DNA of 64,000 nt from Cladophialophora immunda (lineage: Eukaryota; Ascomycota; Eurotiomycetes; Chaetothyriales; Herpotrichiellaceae): positions 1,014,485-1,078,484 of the forward strand of contig NW_015622542.1 in NCBI RefSeq assembly GCF_000835495.1, written 5' to 3'. The position numbers and the translations under genes were made by a program. Below, in pieces: positions 34,053 through 46,096 of the stretch (its first letter is position 1; every line of letters starts with the position of its first letter). The notes under the pieces were generated by a model. The model saw only the letters and a program-made list of their open reading frames with translations. It was not told the origin of the DNA and did no database searches.

Positions 34053-37000
34053 ATGAGTCTTGCTGGTAGCAGTGGCCATGAGGCGCAGCCACTCTCACCG
34101 AGTCCGGCACATATGGCCACTACAACCCTCAAAGTCGACGGAATGACTTGCGGTGCCTGCACCTCCGCCGTGGAGTCAGGGTTCAAGGGTGTCGAGGGCG
34201 CCGGTGCTGTTTCGGTCAGCTTAATGATGGGAAGAGCCGTAATACATCATGATCCCAAGAAGTTGTCTCCCGAGCAGATAGCAGAGATCATTGAGGACCG
34301 TGGTTTCGATGCCGAAGTCCTCTCCACCGATATGCCCAAACCTCCCCCTCTGTCCATCTCGACCGGAGCATCCAATTCAGAACCCCGGCTCACCACCACA
34401 ACGATATCCATACAAGGAATGACTTGCGGGGCATGTACTTCTTCGGTGGAGGCCGGCTTCAAGGATGTTCCGGGTGTAAAAAGCATGAGTGTTTCCCTTC
34501 TGGCGGAGCGAGCAATCGTCCAGCATGACGCAAACATCATCAATGCCGACGCCCTGGCCGAAATCATCGAAGATCGAGGATTTGATGCCACCGTGATCGA
34601 TTCAAAACTCCCAGAGGCCACGAGGCCCATTGGCGGGAATGAAGAAGCTAATGAGCCGTCGCATACATGGACTACCACTGTGGCCATCGAGGGCATGACT
34701 TGCGGAGCTTGCACCTCTTCTGTCGAGGGTGCTTTCAAGAACGTCCCCGGTCTGGTCAAGTTCAACATAAGCCTCCTGGCCGAACGAGCGGTCATCTCCC
34801 ATGATCCAGTTGCCCTCCCCTCCGAGAAGATCGTGGAACTCATTGAGGACGCTGGTTTCGATGCCAAGATTGTGTCCTCTCAAGCGGAGACCAATGTTCA
34901 GAGCACACACGTTTCTCAGCAGCTCAAGATTTATGGCCTTCCAGATGGACAGACAGCCACTGAGCTGGAAAACAACCTGAGAGCAAAGCCGGGCGTCAAG
35001 AGTGCGGTGATTAGTCTTTCCACGTCCCGCGCCACCATTTCCTACGACCCTGCCCTCATCGGTCTTCGAATGCTTGTCGCGGTCATCGAGGACGCTGGGT
35101 TCAATGCCTTGGTTGCAGACTCGGAAGACAACAACGCGCAATTGGAATCTCTCGCCAAAACAAAAGAAATCCAGGAGTGGAAGAAAGCATTTCTCACGTC
35201 CTTGGGCTTTGCGATCCCCGTGTTTTTGATCAGCATGATCATACCCATGTTCTTCAAGTCTATAAACTTCGGGGGCATTGAGATCATTCCAGGACTCCTT
35301 TTGGGCGACGTCATCTGCCTTGCCCTGACAATTCCTGTACAATTCGGCATTGGGAAGCGTTTTTACATTTCAGCATACAAAAGTTTGAAGCACAAGTCAC
35401 CGACCATGGACGTGTTGGTCGTGTTGGGCACTTCAACGGCGTTTTTCTTCAGCTGTTTTGCCGTCATTGTGGCGGTCTTGATACCCCCTCACAACAAGCC
35501 TAGCACCATCTTCGACACTAGCACCATGCTTATCACATTCATTACCCTTGGGCGATGGCTCGAAAACCGAGCAAAAGGCCAGACATCAAGAGCTCTGTCT
35601 CAACTGATGTCTTTGGCGCCTAGTATGGCGACCATATACGAGGACCCTCTGTACGCCGAGAAGCTCGCCGATGCCTGGACAGCTCCATCGTCTCCGGTGC
35701 TCGAGAAGACACCAACCACGGATTTGAGGAGAGTGCCATCAGGGCCGGGCCCGTCGGGTCCTTCTGCGATCGAAAAGACCATTCCAACTGAGCTTATCGA
35801 AGTGGGAGACGTTGTCATCCTTCGACCCGGCGATAAGATACCTGCTGATGGAGTTGTTACCCGCGGGGAGAGCTTTGTGGATGAAAGCATGGTCACTGGT
35901 GAGCCCATGCCTATTCAAAAGAAGAAGGGCAGTACCCTCATAGCAGGTACCGTCAATGGTGCCGGCAAGATCGATTTCAAAGTCACACGTGCTGGGAAGG
36001 ACACGCAGCTTAGCCAAATTGTCAACCTTGTGCAAGAGGCCCAGACGAGTCGAGCACCTATTCAGCGCATGGCAGATCTGGTGGCAGGTTACTTTGTCCC
36101 CATCATCATCCTTCTCGGTTTAATCACGTTCGTTGGGTGGATGGTTCTAAGCCATATCATGCCGAATCCTCCGAAAATCTTTCTGGACAAACAGAATGGT
36201 GGGAAGTTCATGGTCTGCCTGAAGCTCTGCATCTCGGTCATTGTTTTCGCTTGCCCTTGCGCTCTCGGATTGGCAACACCAACCGCGGTCATGGTTGGAA
36301 CTGGGACTGCTTCGCAACAAGGAATCCTCGTCAAGGGAGGTGCTGCTCTTGAAACAGCCACCCGTATCACACATGTCGTACTGGACAAGACCGGTACCTT
36401 GACATTTGGGAAACTGAACGTCGCTGACATAAGCTATGCAGCTCTCTGGAGCTCCAACGAATGGCGTCAGAAACTGTGGTGGACGCTTGTTGGTCTCGCT
36501 GAGACAGGATCTGAACACCCCATCGCGAGATCCATTGTTATTGCTGCCAAGGACAAACTCGGTCTGGAAGTAGAAGAAGGCCTTCCCGGGCAGGTCGGCA
36601 CCTTTGGCGTCACTGTTGGTCAAGGAGTATCAGCTATCATTGAGCTCAACAACCCGGGTGACGAAACCAAGTATAAGGTTTACGTCGGCAACGCTACGTT
36701 TCTCGCCAACAAGAAGATCGATATACCGGCCGACGTTGAGAACGCAGTCAACGCGGCTCTGTCTCCCACGACCCGCACTAAATCCAAGACTGGAATAACG
36801 ACCATCTATGTTGCGATTAACGGCCAATACGCAGGCCATATCGGCCTCTCTGACACGCTTAAACCTACAGCCCACGCCGCCATCACTGCCTTGCACAAAA
36901 TGGGTATTTCCACCAGCCTCGTTACTGGAGATACATATAACACGGCCCTCTCCATTGCTGAACTAGTGGGCATTCCTCGAGAGTGCATTCGCGCGTCTGT

Positions 37001-37646
37001 CTCTCCTGGTGAAAAGCAGACCATCATTTCAGACTTTCAATCTCAAGGCGAAATTGTCGCTATGGTTGGAGACGGCATCAACGACTCTCCGGCTCTTGCG
37101 ACCGCTGACGTCGGCATTGGTCTTGTTTCTGGGAGCGATATCGCCGTCGAAGCCGCAGATATTGTGATCATGCGCTCGGACGACCTGCTCAATATCCCGA
37201 CCGCCCTTCATCTGTGCCGTGTCATATTCCGCCGGATCAAGGTCAACCTGGTATGGGCCTGTGCGTACAACGTTATCGGACTCCCGTTTGCAATGGGCAT
37301 CTTCTTGCCGCTCGGCTATCATATGCCCCCGTTGATGAGCGCCACCGCGATGATGTTCAGCAGCATTTCTGTGACGTTGAGCTCGTTGGCGTTGAGGTGG
37401 GTTGGCAGACCAAAATGGTTGAGTGTTGAAGCCCTGAAAATGGAGGGAGACAGATACAGTGCGCCCATCATCGGAGCGAAGAGGAGGAAGAGGCTGATGA
37501 ATAACGGCGGCTGGATGGGCAGAATCCAGGGACTTAGTGAGGCAATGTTCGACAGACTCGAGGGCGTGGCAACGAGGAGAAGAGCGCAAGAGAGGGAACG
37601 GGGCAACTATGTCCCATTGCAGACTGTCGAGGCAGATGCTGTGTAA
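34053..37646 (+). CDS. CCC2: CCC2-type copper-transporting P1B-ATPase (1197 aa)
   Basis: A Golgi copper pump that loads copper into secreted cuproenzymes such as multicopper oxidases. The single 3.6-kb exon encodes four heavy-metal-associated repeats. The first three carry GMTCGACTS metal-binding loops at about residues 31, 122 and 213; the fourth, starting near residue 289 (LKIYGLPDGQTATELE), has lost the CxxC pair. The transport core is complete: TGEPMP actuator loop near 614, CPCALGLATPTA membrane metal site near 734, DKTGTLT phosphorylation site with Asp near 778, SEHPIA near 822, and GDGINDSPAL near 1005. Eight membrane segments fit the P1B layout. A Ser/Pro/Gly-rich insert (about residues 545-575) sits before the actuator domain. 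Start at 34053 gives a 30-residue leader before the first repeat. Confidence 0.96.
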   Translation: MSLAGSSGHEAQPLSPSPAHMATTTLKVDGMTCGACTSAVESGFKGVEGAGAVSVSLMMGRAVIHHDPKKLSPEQIAEIIEDRGFDAEVLSTDMPKPPPLSISTGASNSEPRLTTTTISIQGMTCGACTSSVEAGFKDVPGVKSMSVSLLAERAIVQHDANIINADALAEIIEDRGFDATVIDSKLPEATRPIGGNEEANEPSHTWTTTVAIEGMTCGACTSSVEGAFKNVPGLVKFNISLLAERAVISHDPVALPSEKIVELIEDAGFDAKIVSSQAETNVQSTHVSQQLKIYGLPDGQTATELENNLRAKPGVKSAVISLSTSRATISYDPALIGLRMLVAVIEDAGFNALVADSEDNNAQLESLAKTKEIQEWKKAFLTSLGFAIPVFLISMIIPMFFKSINFGGIEIIPGLLLGDVICLALTIPVQFGIGKRFYISAYKSLKHKSPTMDVLVVLGTSTAFFFSCFAVIVAVLIPPHNKPSTIFDTSTMLITFITLGRWLENRAKGQTSRALSQLMSLAPSMATIYEDPLYAEKLADAWTAPSSPVLEKTPTTDLRRVPSGPGPSGPSAIEKTIPTELIEVGDVVILRPGDKIPADGVVTRGESFVDESMVTGEPMPIQKKKGSTLIAGTVNGAGKIDFKVTRAGKDTQLSQIVNLVQEAQTSRAPIQRMADLVAGYFVPIIILLGLITFVGWMVLSHIMPNPPKIFLDKQNGGKFMVCLKLCISVIVFACPCALGLATPTAVMVGTGTASQQGILVKGGAALETATRITHVVLDKTGTLTFGKLNVADISYAALWSSNEWRQKLWWTLVGLAETGSEHPIARSIVIAAKDKLGLEVEEGLPGQVGTFGVTVGQGVSAIIELNNPGDETKYKVYVGNATFLANKKIDIPADVENAVNAALSPTTRTKSKTGITTIYVAINGQYAGHIGLSDTLKPTAHAAITALHKMGISTSLVTGDTYNTALSIAELVGIPRECIRASVSPGEKQTIISDFQSQGEIVAMVGDGINDSPALATADVGIGLVSGSDIAVEAADIVIMRSDDLLNIPTALHLCRVIFRRIKVNLVWACAYNVIGLPFAMGIFLPLGYHMPPLMSATAMMFSSISVTLSSLALRWVGRPKWLSVEALKMEGDRYSAPIIGAKRRKRLMNNGGWMGRIQGLSEAMFDRLEGVATRRRAQERERGNYVPLQTVEADAV

Positions 37647-38173
37647 CGCCAACGGAGGACGGGACTTTTCATGTCTCTTTGTTGTTTCATAGCCCTTTGG
37701 ATACGGGCCTCATATATACATATACACATATATCAAAAGCTTCAGAGCTTTGTAATATACCACTGCCGTTCTTGCTTAGGCGTGGCAGATCATATCTCCA
37801 GATGAATGCGCTGTACATTTGTGGTATTTCCCCTCAAGTTGCCGACAGCATCTATGATGGTTGAAAATGGTGTCGAAGCAGCATTGGTTGTTTCATTCTA
37901 ACCCACTCCTTGTGGTTGAAAAGAGGTGGAAATGGAAAGGAAGACATAACGCCTAGCCCCTGTCCTCCATCCAGTCTATCAGGTCTATAAAGCAATTTGG
38001 TAGTTATACAAATTTCCCACATCCGCGGCATAAGCCCCTAGCATTCACCGACTCCCACTCGTCTATATTCACACGAAGATCCTGAGCCCTTCCCTGCCCC
38101 TGTTGTTGAATTCCTAAGGCACATCCATCCTTTTCCAATCCGGATTTTGCGCCCCATGGCCGCCCAGCTCCCC
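37647..38173. other. Intergenic, about 0.5 kb, convergent 3' ends
   Basis: Between CCC2 (+) and the MFS gene (-). AT-richer near 37710-37740 (ATATATACATATACACATATA), a likely 3'-end/polyadenylation region. No gene. Confidence 0.5.
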
Positions 38174-40568
38174 TCAACTCGTAGCGAACTTACTCCTCGC
38201 CCTCAACTTCCCCCCGAATTTCCAGAGGATAAACATACCCACGACCCCGGCACAGGCCAGGCCCGCGAGCAGACTGGCGCCAGGGCCGATGCCCAGGTTG
38301 ACGAACATGGGCCGGGAGAAGATGACGCAGCCCGCGGCGAAGAGGGCGCGGAAGAGGTCGTTAGAGGCGAGCAGCGAGGCCGTGTAGCGCGGGTACGACA
38401 GGGGCAGGTACACAAAGACGCACTGGAAGATGACGAAGTTTGCGCCCACCACGATCACGACGGCGAGCATGCTGACTATCCAGTGCACACCGTGGCGGGA
38501 GGTCCAGCCTGTGTGTTGTGGCGAGAAGATGGGGTTAGCGTGTCTCCTTCTAGTCCTTTCAGGGGATGTAGTGGATTTGCCTCAACTCGCAGCAGCTGGA
38601 AGAGGAGCCACGGAGGACTGTGGACTGGTCGACTTACCGAACATAAACAGTGCCGCAGGCAATATGCAGACGCCGAACAATGCAGGCACCAATCGATGCT
38701 CCGGTGCTCGCAGGCCGTGTTTGATGATGTCGGGCACCAGGTAGACGAGCAGGTAGGTGTTGTAGATGACGACTCCTATCATGCACGCCACGCCGATGCT
38801 GAGAAAAGTCAAGCCCAGCTCGCCGAGATTGAAGCCGTAGATGCCGATGTAGACCAGCGGAAAGGCCTCGAAGAAGGAATAGTAGACGCCATACAGGAGG
38901 GCGGTCTGGAGAGACAGAGAGGATACGCAGGTCAGAAACCGGCAAAAAAGACACCCTCAGGGACTTCTGGCTCGGGGACTCACGTAGATATTCGTATACG
39001 CCACGGCAGGGTCCTTGATAGTGATCTCCAGCGGCTTGATGATGGCGTCAGCGAACACTTCCGAGTACTTCATGTGTTCCTGGTCGATCTCGCTCTGGGA
39101 CCGCAGGTCTGTTCTTCCTGTGAGTTTGCGAAGTCGTGCGGCTCGCCGCCGAAGGATCGTGGCGCCCGAGGTTTCGGGGAAGGTAATCAGGTAGACGACC
39201 AGAATAGGTGCGCTGAGCCAGAGCAGTTCCCACAGCGACCATCTCCACCTGTTCGTTGTTATCAGTGGAGTGCGCAGAACGAGGACGGGGAGGAAGACGT
39301 TACCCTTCGGCACTCACGGCGAACGACGCGACAACTGGTCCGAGGGCAGGGCCCCAGAAGCAGGCAGCCGTCCAGGAAGAGAGGTATACAGGGAGCATCA
39401 GGAGAGAGAACTATGGCTATTAGGACCCTTGTCTTTCCAGAAGAAAACATCACCCATGGAGCCACTTACCATGTCGCCGACCGAGGCAGCTCCATTTGCC
39501 AGGCAAGGACTAGACAGAAAACCCTGCAGGAATCGAAGGACCAACAGACCGGCATAGTTGTCAACCACTGCGGTCGGGATACAGATGATGACGAATAGAA
39601 TAAAAGCAGGTGTGTAGACTCCGTTGCGGCCGACGGCGGGAATCTCACACAGCGGCGCAAATAGAAGGGGACCAACTCCGTCTGGACAACGGTGTCGTTA
39701 GTATAGGCTCCATATAGCAGAGGAGGAGACTCAACATACATCCTATAACGTACATGGAAAGGCCCAATGCCGCGGCTGCCTGGCTCACGCCGAACCTCTG
39801 CATGACGCCGCTGGATGCACGTTAGCCCACAGGTTCTAGTCAATGCGAGATAGGCTCACCTTTCCCCAACCACGTAAATACTGGAGCCTCCGTACATGGC
39901 GAAGGTGTACAAGCTATACCCCTCACATTAGCCATGTAGTCACCGTTGACGCAAGGGACAGGAAGAAATGATACCATATCTGCACCAACACAAAGAGCTT
40001 CTTCGCCTGTGACCAGTTTTGCGGGTTCTCCGGGTCGTCAGTCGTGTACCAGTCGACGAGGATGGTGCCGTCGGCAGATTTGTGAAGCGATATAGGCGTG
40101 CTCCTGGTCCTTTCCAGCTCGAGCTGCCGATCCAGGGCGAGACGCTCCTCTGTAAAGGGGAGACTCTGTTGTCTTGAGAGACTTGGTTCTAAAGCGCTTC
40201 CTCCTTCTGGCCTTCTTGTTGCGAGCGCCGACGGCTCGCCGACAGGCTCAGCCTTCTCGGGGTCTGCCACTTCGGACTCAGGTTTGGCGTCTTCTGCTTT
40301 CTCCGGCTCAGCGGTTTGGGGAACCTCCTTTTCTGGTCCGGCTGTTTCGGGTTCTGAGTCGTCGGGATCCGGGACGTCCTTCTGGAGAGGAGCACCAGAT
40401 GCCTGTGCATATATCATTAATTTGTTAGTCCTTGTCGGAGACTACGAGCAGGCTCACCAATTTGGGTAACACGAAGCCTTCTCGCTCGTCGGGGTACAGA
40501 AGTATCCGGTTGCGAGTGACCAATCGAAGGAATTGGCCCAAAGGGGCATCTCGGATTGTATCGAGCAT
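38174..40568 (-). CDS. MFS multidrug/polyamine-type transporter, DHA1 family (616 aa, 9 exons)
   Basis: A 12-helix major-facilitator exporter. Exons (minus): 40568-40458, 40402-39975, 39913-39860, 39810-39740, 39681-39470, 39410-39304, 39248-38984, 38905-38638, 38508-38174; phases all agree and add to 1851 bp. Exon 1 has the family start MLDTIRDAPLGQFLRLVTRN. A long Glu/Pro-rich insert (PEKEVPQTAEPEKAED region) follows, then DWYTTDDPENPQNWSQAKK and the first helix. The DHA1 landmarks GYGVGPLLFAPL and WGPALGPVVASF and the central loop with WELLWLSAPI and LPETSG-like FPETSGATIL are present. Exporters of this type carry drugs, polyamines or metabolites; substrate is not evident. Nine short exons contrast with intronless CCC2 next door. 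Confidence 0.88.
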
Positions 40569-43500
40569 GACGAGTTATGCGCCGTTTGCCTTTATGCCTG
40601 GAACTCGGAGCAACAAATACTTTGAGGCCTCTCCTATCACACTCAGATCAACCCGGCCTGAAGGAGAATGGTATCTATTATAAAACACAGCGAAGGCCAC
40701 AGTCTCCGAAGCATAGCAGATCCAGTCTAATCTGTGCCCGTTCTATACTGGAGCTCGTCTCGGGTGGAATCGACGTAAGCAGGCCAGATCTCTTGACATG
40801 GGTTGGAAGGAGATGGTATCATTTCTCCGGAGACGCTGCTTGCAAATGTGGTCCGATCGGAACATAAGGCGACGTTGGATAGGTACCTGAAGCATACGGG
40901 GCCACGGCTGACCACCGTGATCTCTAGAATGCGCAACCATCAGCGTGTCCTCGAATTTCTCGAAATACTTGCGAAACCCCCCGACCCCTTGGACTGCGTT
41001 CAGGTGTCAGCAGAGTTCATAGGAAGTTTTGTTCTAAGCATAAGGCATATGGCATATAGGGCGCTGAGCGCTGCAAGCTCCAAGCAGGGGCATTGATGAG
41101 GTAAGTCTCGGGCACAACAATGGTCATATTAAGTCCGGAACTCCATGGCTGATACCGAATTTGTTTTGATTGCAAATAGGATCACGGCCGTGGTGACCTT
41201 TCCCCCAATAGGAACCAAATAGGGAGGAAATCGGAGGAGGAGAAAGAGTGAGAATACGCGGTACATGGTCATCAGGAGTGGCATTTCATCGCATTCTCTC
41301 GTCCTCGTCGCGGTGAAGTTGGTGGAATTGACTGTATGAAGTAGTTGGTACCCCGGTATACATACCATCCCGGCGGCGGAATTAATCCGACGTCGACAGA
41401 GAAAGTTCGACTTCAACGACTCAAGCCACCATCATCATCATCATCATCTCACCATCTCATACGTGGCGGTGGCTTGCCAAACACGGACCTCTCCTCGGCT
41501 ATATCCCATCTGACCCGTTTCTCAGTTGACAATGATGCTGCTGGAATTGCACAGTGGCCTTTGTCATCCTCTTGTGGTTTTTGCTGCTCTCTATACACCC
41601 GCCACGCCGAGGTAATAAACGCAGCGCCTCCCCCACCTACACGACTGCTACTGCTGCTCATTCGTCTCCTTGGCCGCCGCTCGTCGAGAGAGGACAACAT
41701 AAGATATGGAACATATGGAGAAACTGTCCAAGGCTGAGCCGAGCCGCAGTGGCAAGTGATGTGCTCGGTTATAACTGGACCTGTTGAGCCGATACAGATA
41801 CCTTTGCAGATCCGGGCAATCCATCCTCTGATATTGCTTCCCAAAAGCGAGCAACATGCCATGCCCATCCATCCTCCTGCTCTGTCCAGACAACGTGGCG
41901 AAAAGGTGTCTGTTTGGCCCCCTCTTACTTGCAATCGTCCCTTAAGCCTACAAAGAATTCAAAAGACGCAACGAGGCGAATCAAAAGGCGTACCATGTCT
42001 TCCATTCTGAGTACTCTCCGAGACCAAATAGGGAAGAATAATATCCGGCTCTATATCGGAGAACTATGACATCCGAGATCGAGTTCTGCGGTAATGTCCC
42101 CACAGATCAATACGGGAAAACCCCCTTGGAAGCGATGGAATCGGAAGTGAGAGCTACCATGTGCATATGGAAGTGATCTTGCCTAATCGGAGTGAGCTAT
42201 TCATGCTGGTGATGCCCACGCGTTCCAAGTCGATGCTTTCCAAACTGGACCTGTGGAATCCGATCTTCAGATTTGGCCATTTTCTAACGCAAGACTCCCA
42301 CAAGTTGCAGGTGAGTATGAATGTATTTTCTCGATTATATGCGGCGGAAGTCGAGTATCTCTTTGCTATGCAAGGATATACCCTCGGCCGGTTTCAGCCG
42401 GAGACGTTGCGGTCAGCCATGGAACAGGAGAGGATAAGTCCGGTTCCTGCATAATATATTTTTGACGCCTTTTTTGGGAAATACCGCTCTAATGGGCCTA
42501 GTCGGCTTACCAGATCCCAGGCTAAAGGAACATGCAATTACCCCCAGGCTGCAACATATCTTCTCGCCTGTCGAAGGACTTGGCCCTCGTGGAGATGTTC
42601 ATTGCACGTCCTAGTCGATCGGAATTCAAACTTTATCCGTGGCCCAGTCAGCATCGGAAAAGCCGATATGAGTCTTTTCCACACGGAGAGAGGGTCGGTT
42701 TCAAATAGATGGCCGAGTCCAGAATGACCTGACCAGAGATGCCACGGTTCCGGAAATAGGCCTTCAGCTGCTCATCTCCCCGATAGCCGCTGGAGATACT
42801 CTTCAGGCCACAGCATCAGGAGGCAACCTCTATTACACAGCGCTGAGCAGACAGTATTGTGGTCCCGCCTTGCAAATGGTTTGCTTTTCGAGGATTCCTA
42901 ACGCGTTGCGGCTCCGGGCACAAATAAATTGAATATTACCATTGGCATCCATTTGAACATGAGTGATGAGGTAACTTTCTCGTGATGGTGGAAGATATAG
43001 CACATGTGAGTGTTTTGATGGATGTATGGGAGGTCTTCTCTCGCCATTTCCACACTTCGATGTCTTCGTTCACTTGCGGGCGCTGGGATATCCTTCTGAG
43101 AGACAAGTTCTGCTGTCTTCGGGCTTCCCGGCTACCTTTCAGCCTTTCCATTATGCTTGAGGCATGTGCCTTTTCTCATTGCTGCTTCCTGACGTATTGT
43201 CCTATCCATTTTTGCCGAGCTTGCCTTCGATAGTGTTTGACTGTACCGAGTTCTTGGCCTGGGTTTTTCGTTTCGAGGATCCTGGAAAACAATCTTCGAC
43301 CTTCTCACCACCCCCTACGCGATCAGTCGCGTCCCCATGCCTTCCCAGTCACGTTTGACAGAGTAGCCGTCCACAGCGCTACTAATGTGATGAAGCAGAC
43401 CAGGGCAGCCCCTAGCCGAGACTCTTTCAGACGATATTCTACATTGACTGAACAAGAAGGACCTTTAGGTGTCAGTCGACGTCGGTCCAAATTTATCCGA

Positions 43501-43613
43501 TGGTTTCCGGCATTGGTCGCCTCCACATCAAATTGACGCGATATATCCAAAGAGATGCCTCCTCTACAAATAGGACACAAGTGCTCACGCATACGAGCTC
43601 GGTCGTCATATAC

Positions 43614-44100
43614 ATTCAAAGAGCTACCCTAATCCCAAAGGGCTCAAATATTCCTACCTGGGAATCTGCGACTACTACCAGATTGAGACTAGCCAAGTCA
43701 GAGATGTATTACTCATCGATGCCCTTGCCTCCGACTTGTCTACAAACGCTCTCGACAAATTGCCTGCAGCATCTGTTGGCCTCTCAGCAAGTCCCTAGTT
43801 GGGACCGGTGGCCGGACACGGTGATGTCTTTGGGCGAATGGCATTTCGACTCGGCCTGGACCGTGTCGTCCTCAACCTCATATGCACCTCGTCGAAGCAA
43901 GCCCGCAGTCTCCAGATCAGCTTGCAGACCTGGCGTCAGCAATGGGGTATTCGGGGGGCCTTCTTCCATCTAAAGGATCAATTGTGGTTGGTTTCGAGCA
44001 CATTCGCCCTTGAAGTCTGGGGTTGAAAGCATCCTCGTGGACGTGAACAGCGACAGAGGCGGCCTGACTGGTGCAAAATTACTCATCAGTCACCATACTG
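43614..44100 (+). pseudogene. Possible decayed coding sequence, family unknown
   Basis: Frame 2 is open for about 60 codons up to 43798 with protein-like content (YPNPKGLKYSYLGICDYYQI, then a LLIDALASDLSTNALDKL helix-like run). After a stop, another frame reads DQLADLASAMGYSGGLLPSK, and then a third frame reads VESILVDVNSDRGGLTGAKL. The pieces are on one strand in a plausible order but need frame changes, and I found no good introns to join them. It could be a dead gene, a real gene with unusual introns, or chance. I do not recognise the family. Confidence 0.25.
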
Positions 44101-44134
44101 AGTGAGCACGGTTAAGTGCTCAAGGAAAACCAGG

Positions 44135-44140
44135 TATAAA
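44135..44140 (+). promoter_or_regulatory. TATA-like box of the GMC oxidoreductase gene
   Basis: TATAAA, 64 bp upstream of the ATG at 44204. Position and consensus only. Confidence 0.45.
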
Positions 44141-44203
44141 GCCATTACGACCCTCCAGGATGCCCCATGCCCATTCCACCCATCAGATATACTGTGTCAC
44201 AAC

Positions 44204-46096
44204 ATGTCTTCGGAAAGCTCGGTGTTTTGCTCGGTAGACGAGTTTGTCGTGGTTCCCTTCGACTTTATCATTGCAGGAGGCGGCACTGCTGGGCTAGTAC
44301 TCGCCGCCCGTCTCTCCGAGAATGTTGCCTTTCGCGTTGGAGTCCTCGAAGCCGGCGAAAACAAGTTGGATGATCCGCTGGTCAATATCCCGACCCTTTA
44401 CATGCAAGGAGCAAACAACCCAGATTATGACTGGGTATTGAAGAGCGTCCCTCAGGTATCTGCAGACATGGACAATCGACAAAAGGCGATGACTGATTGG
44501 GAGTAGAAACATGCCAACAACCTTGAATATGCGCTCCCTCGAGGGAAGATGCTGGGTGGCACCAGTGCTTCTAACCAGTCCCTCTGGATGAGGGGGACAC
44601 GCGCCGACTACGACGAGTTGGCGGCGATGGTCGGCTCCGACGAGTGGTCTTGGGACGGTCTCCTGCCATATTTTCAGAAACACGAGCGACTGAATGCTCA
44701 AGACGCTCCTCTATACCCTTCTGACACCCACGGAACGGCCGGGTTGATCCATACCAGCGCCAACCGGTCTCAAGTACCAATCGAGAAAGACTTCCTCGAG
44801 ACGTGTAGAGAGGTTGCCGGATTCGACGCCACGTCCGATGATCCGACGACGGCAAATCGCGACAACTTCTTCAACGCTCTGTCGACGGTGGATCGATCTG
44901 AACGGCCCGGCACACGCAGCTATTCAGCCTCAGCATACATTGCATCCAACCTTGGACGCGCAAATCTCAAGATTCTCACAGGGGCCACGGTGGAAAGCGT
45001 CAGATTTGACACCTCTGACCACGATCCTACAGCCGACGGAGTACATTTCTGGCATGGCGGAAAACGGTACACTGCAGCTGCCAAGAGGGAAGTCATCATC
45101 TGCGCCGGAACCTACAAGACTCCTCAAATCCTCGAGCTGTCCGGGATTGGAGATCCAGGGGTCCTGCGGGCCGCCGGTGTCGACTGTCTGATCGCGAACA
45201 AACTCGTCGGCGCAAACCTGCAAGACCATCATGCCGTTGCCATCTCCTTCGAATTGGCTCCGGGGGGGTTCTCCATCGACGCATTCGTCACCCCGGAAGT
45301 GGTGAAGCCCCTCATGGAGCTATATCAGAAGACCGGGACGGGGCCATTGGCCAATCCTCCCTCGGGCATGGGATACCTCAGCTACGCGGCGCTGGCGGGG
45401 CCCGAAGAACTGCAAGCGACGCTCGACGCCGTCGCGTCAGCAAAGGGAATCGAAGCACCCCTGAGCGACGCGCAACAGCAGCGCGTGATCAAGAAGCTGC
45501 AAGACCGCCACGCGGCCGCGATCCAACTCCTCTTCATCCCTGCGTCCATCAACACCGAAAAGGGCCTGACGGACCAGTCCCAGTTCCTCGCGCCTCTCTC
45601 CACCGAGACGAACCACGTCAGCGTCGTCGCCGCGTCCCAGTACCCGCTCAGCCGGGGCAGCGTGCACATCACCGGCCGCGACGCGCAGGCGCCGCCGGCG
45701 ATCGACAACGCCTTCCTCGCCCACCCGGCCGACGTGGCCGTGCTGCGCGCGGTGCTGCCGTTCCTGAACGCCGTCTCGCTGGCGCCGCGGGTCCGGCCGC
45801 AACTGCACCCGCGGTACTCGTTCGCGGCCAAGGTCGGGCTGGGCGACCGCGCCGCCGAGGAGGCGTTCGTCCGCCGCAACGTGGGCACCGAGCACCACCC
45901 GATCGGCACCGCGGCCATGGGCGACGTCGTCGACGCCCGCCTGAGGGTCCTCGGCGCCCGGCGCCTGCGTGTCGTCGACGCGAGCGTCCTGCCCGTGCAC
46001 ATCTCGGGCAATCCCATGGCGACCATCTACGCGGTGGCGGAGAAGGCAGCGGACATAATCAAAGCGGCGCATGCGTCGGAGGAGGTGGGTTTGTGA
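44204..46096 (+). CDS. GMC-family FAD oxidoreductase (613 aa, 2 exons)
   Basis: A flavoenzyme of the glucose-methanol-choline family that should oxidise an alcohol or sugar. Exon 1 is 44204-44455, a 51-bp intron follows, and exon 2 is 44507-46096. The FAD dinucleotide fold starts at residue ~20 with [20 protein letters not shown] and GVLEAGE. GMC signature 1 is [20 protein letters not shown]; signature 2 is [17 protein letters not shown]. Near the C-terminus [12 protein letters not shown] carries the catalytic His, and [20 protein letters not shown] holds the second active-site position, here Asn. There is no signal peptide, so it is probably intracellular. The second half of exon 2 is much more GC-rich than the first. 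It is convergent with the HD-domain gene. Substrate unknown. Confidence 0.9.

Larger units (their letters stand above)
40569..44203. other. 3.6-kb gene-poor region between MFS and GMC genes
   Basis: This is the longest gap in the window and is flanked by divergent starts (MFS on minus, GMC on plus). It contains a CAT trinucleotide run near 41425-41445 and many broken short frames. At about 43614-44100 successive frames on the plus strand read as protein-like pieces separated by stops, described separately. No complete gene, transposon ends or RNA gene could be supported. Confidence 0.5.

Noticed and set aside
32258..37646. Copper-regulon idea for the CSN7-CCC2 divergent pair
   Set aside because: No clear copper-response elements were seen in the 728-bp spacer and CSN7 has no known copper role.
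41345..41934. Overlapping frames on both strands near the CAT repeat
   Set aside because: Ser/His/Arg runs come from the trinucleotide repeat and GC skew; nothing protein-like outside it.
42161..42454. 97-codon plus-strand frame in the large gap
   Set aside because: No motif, no plausible splice partners, and similar-length chance frames exist all around it.
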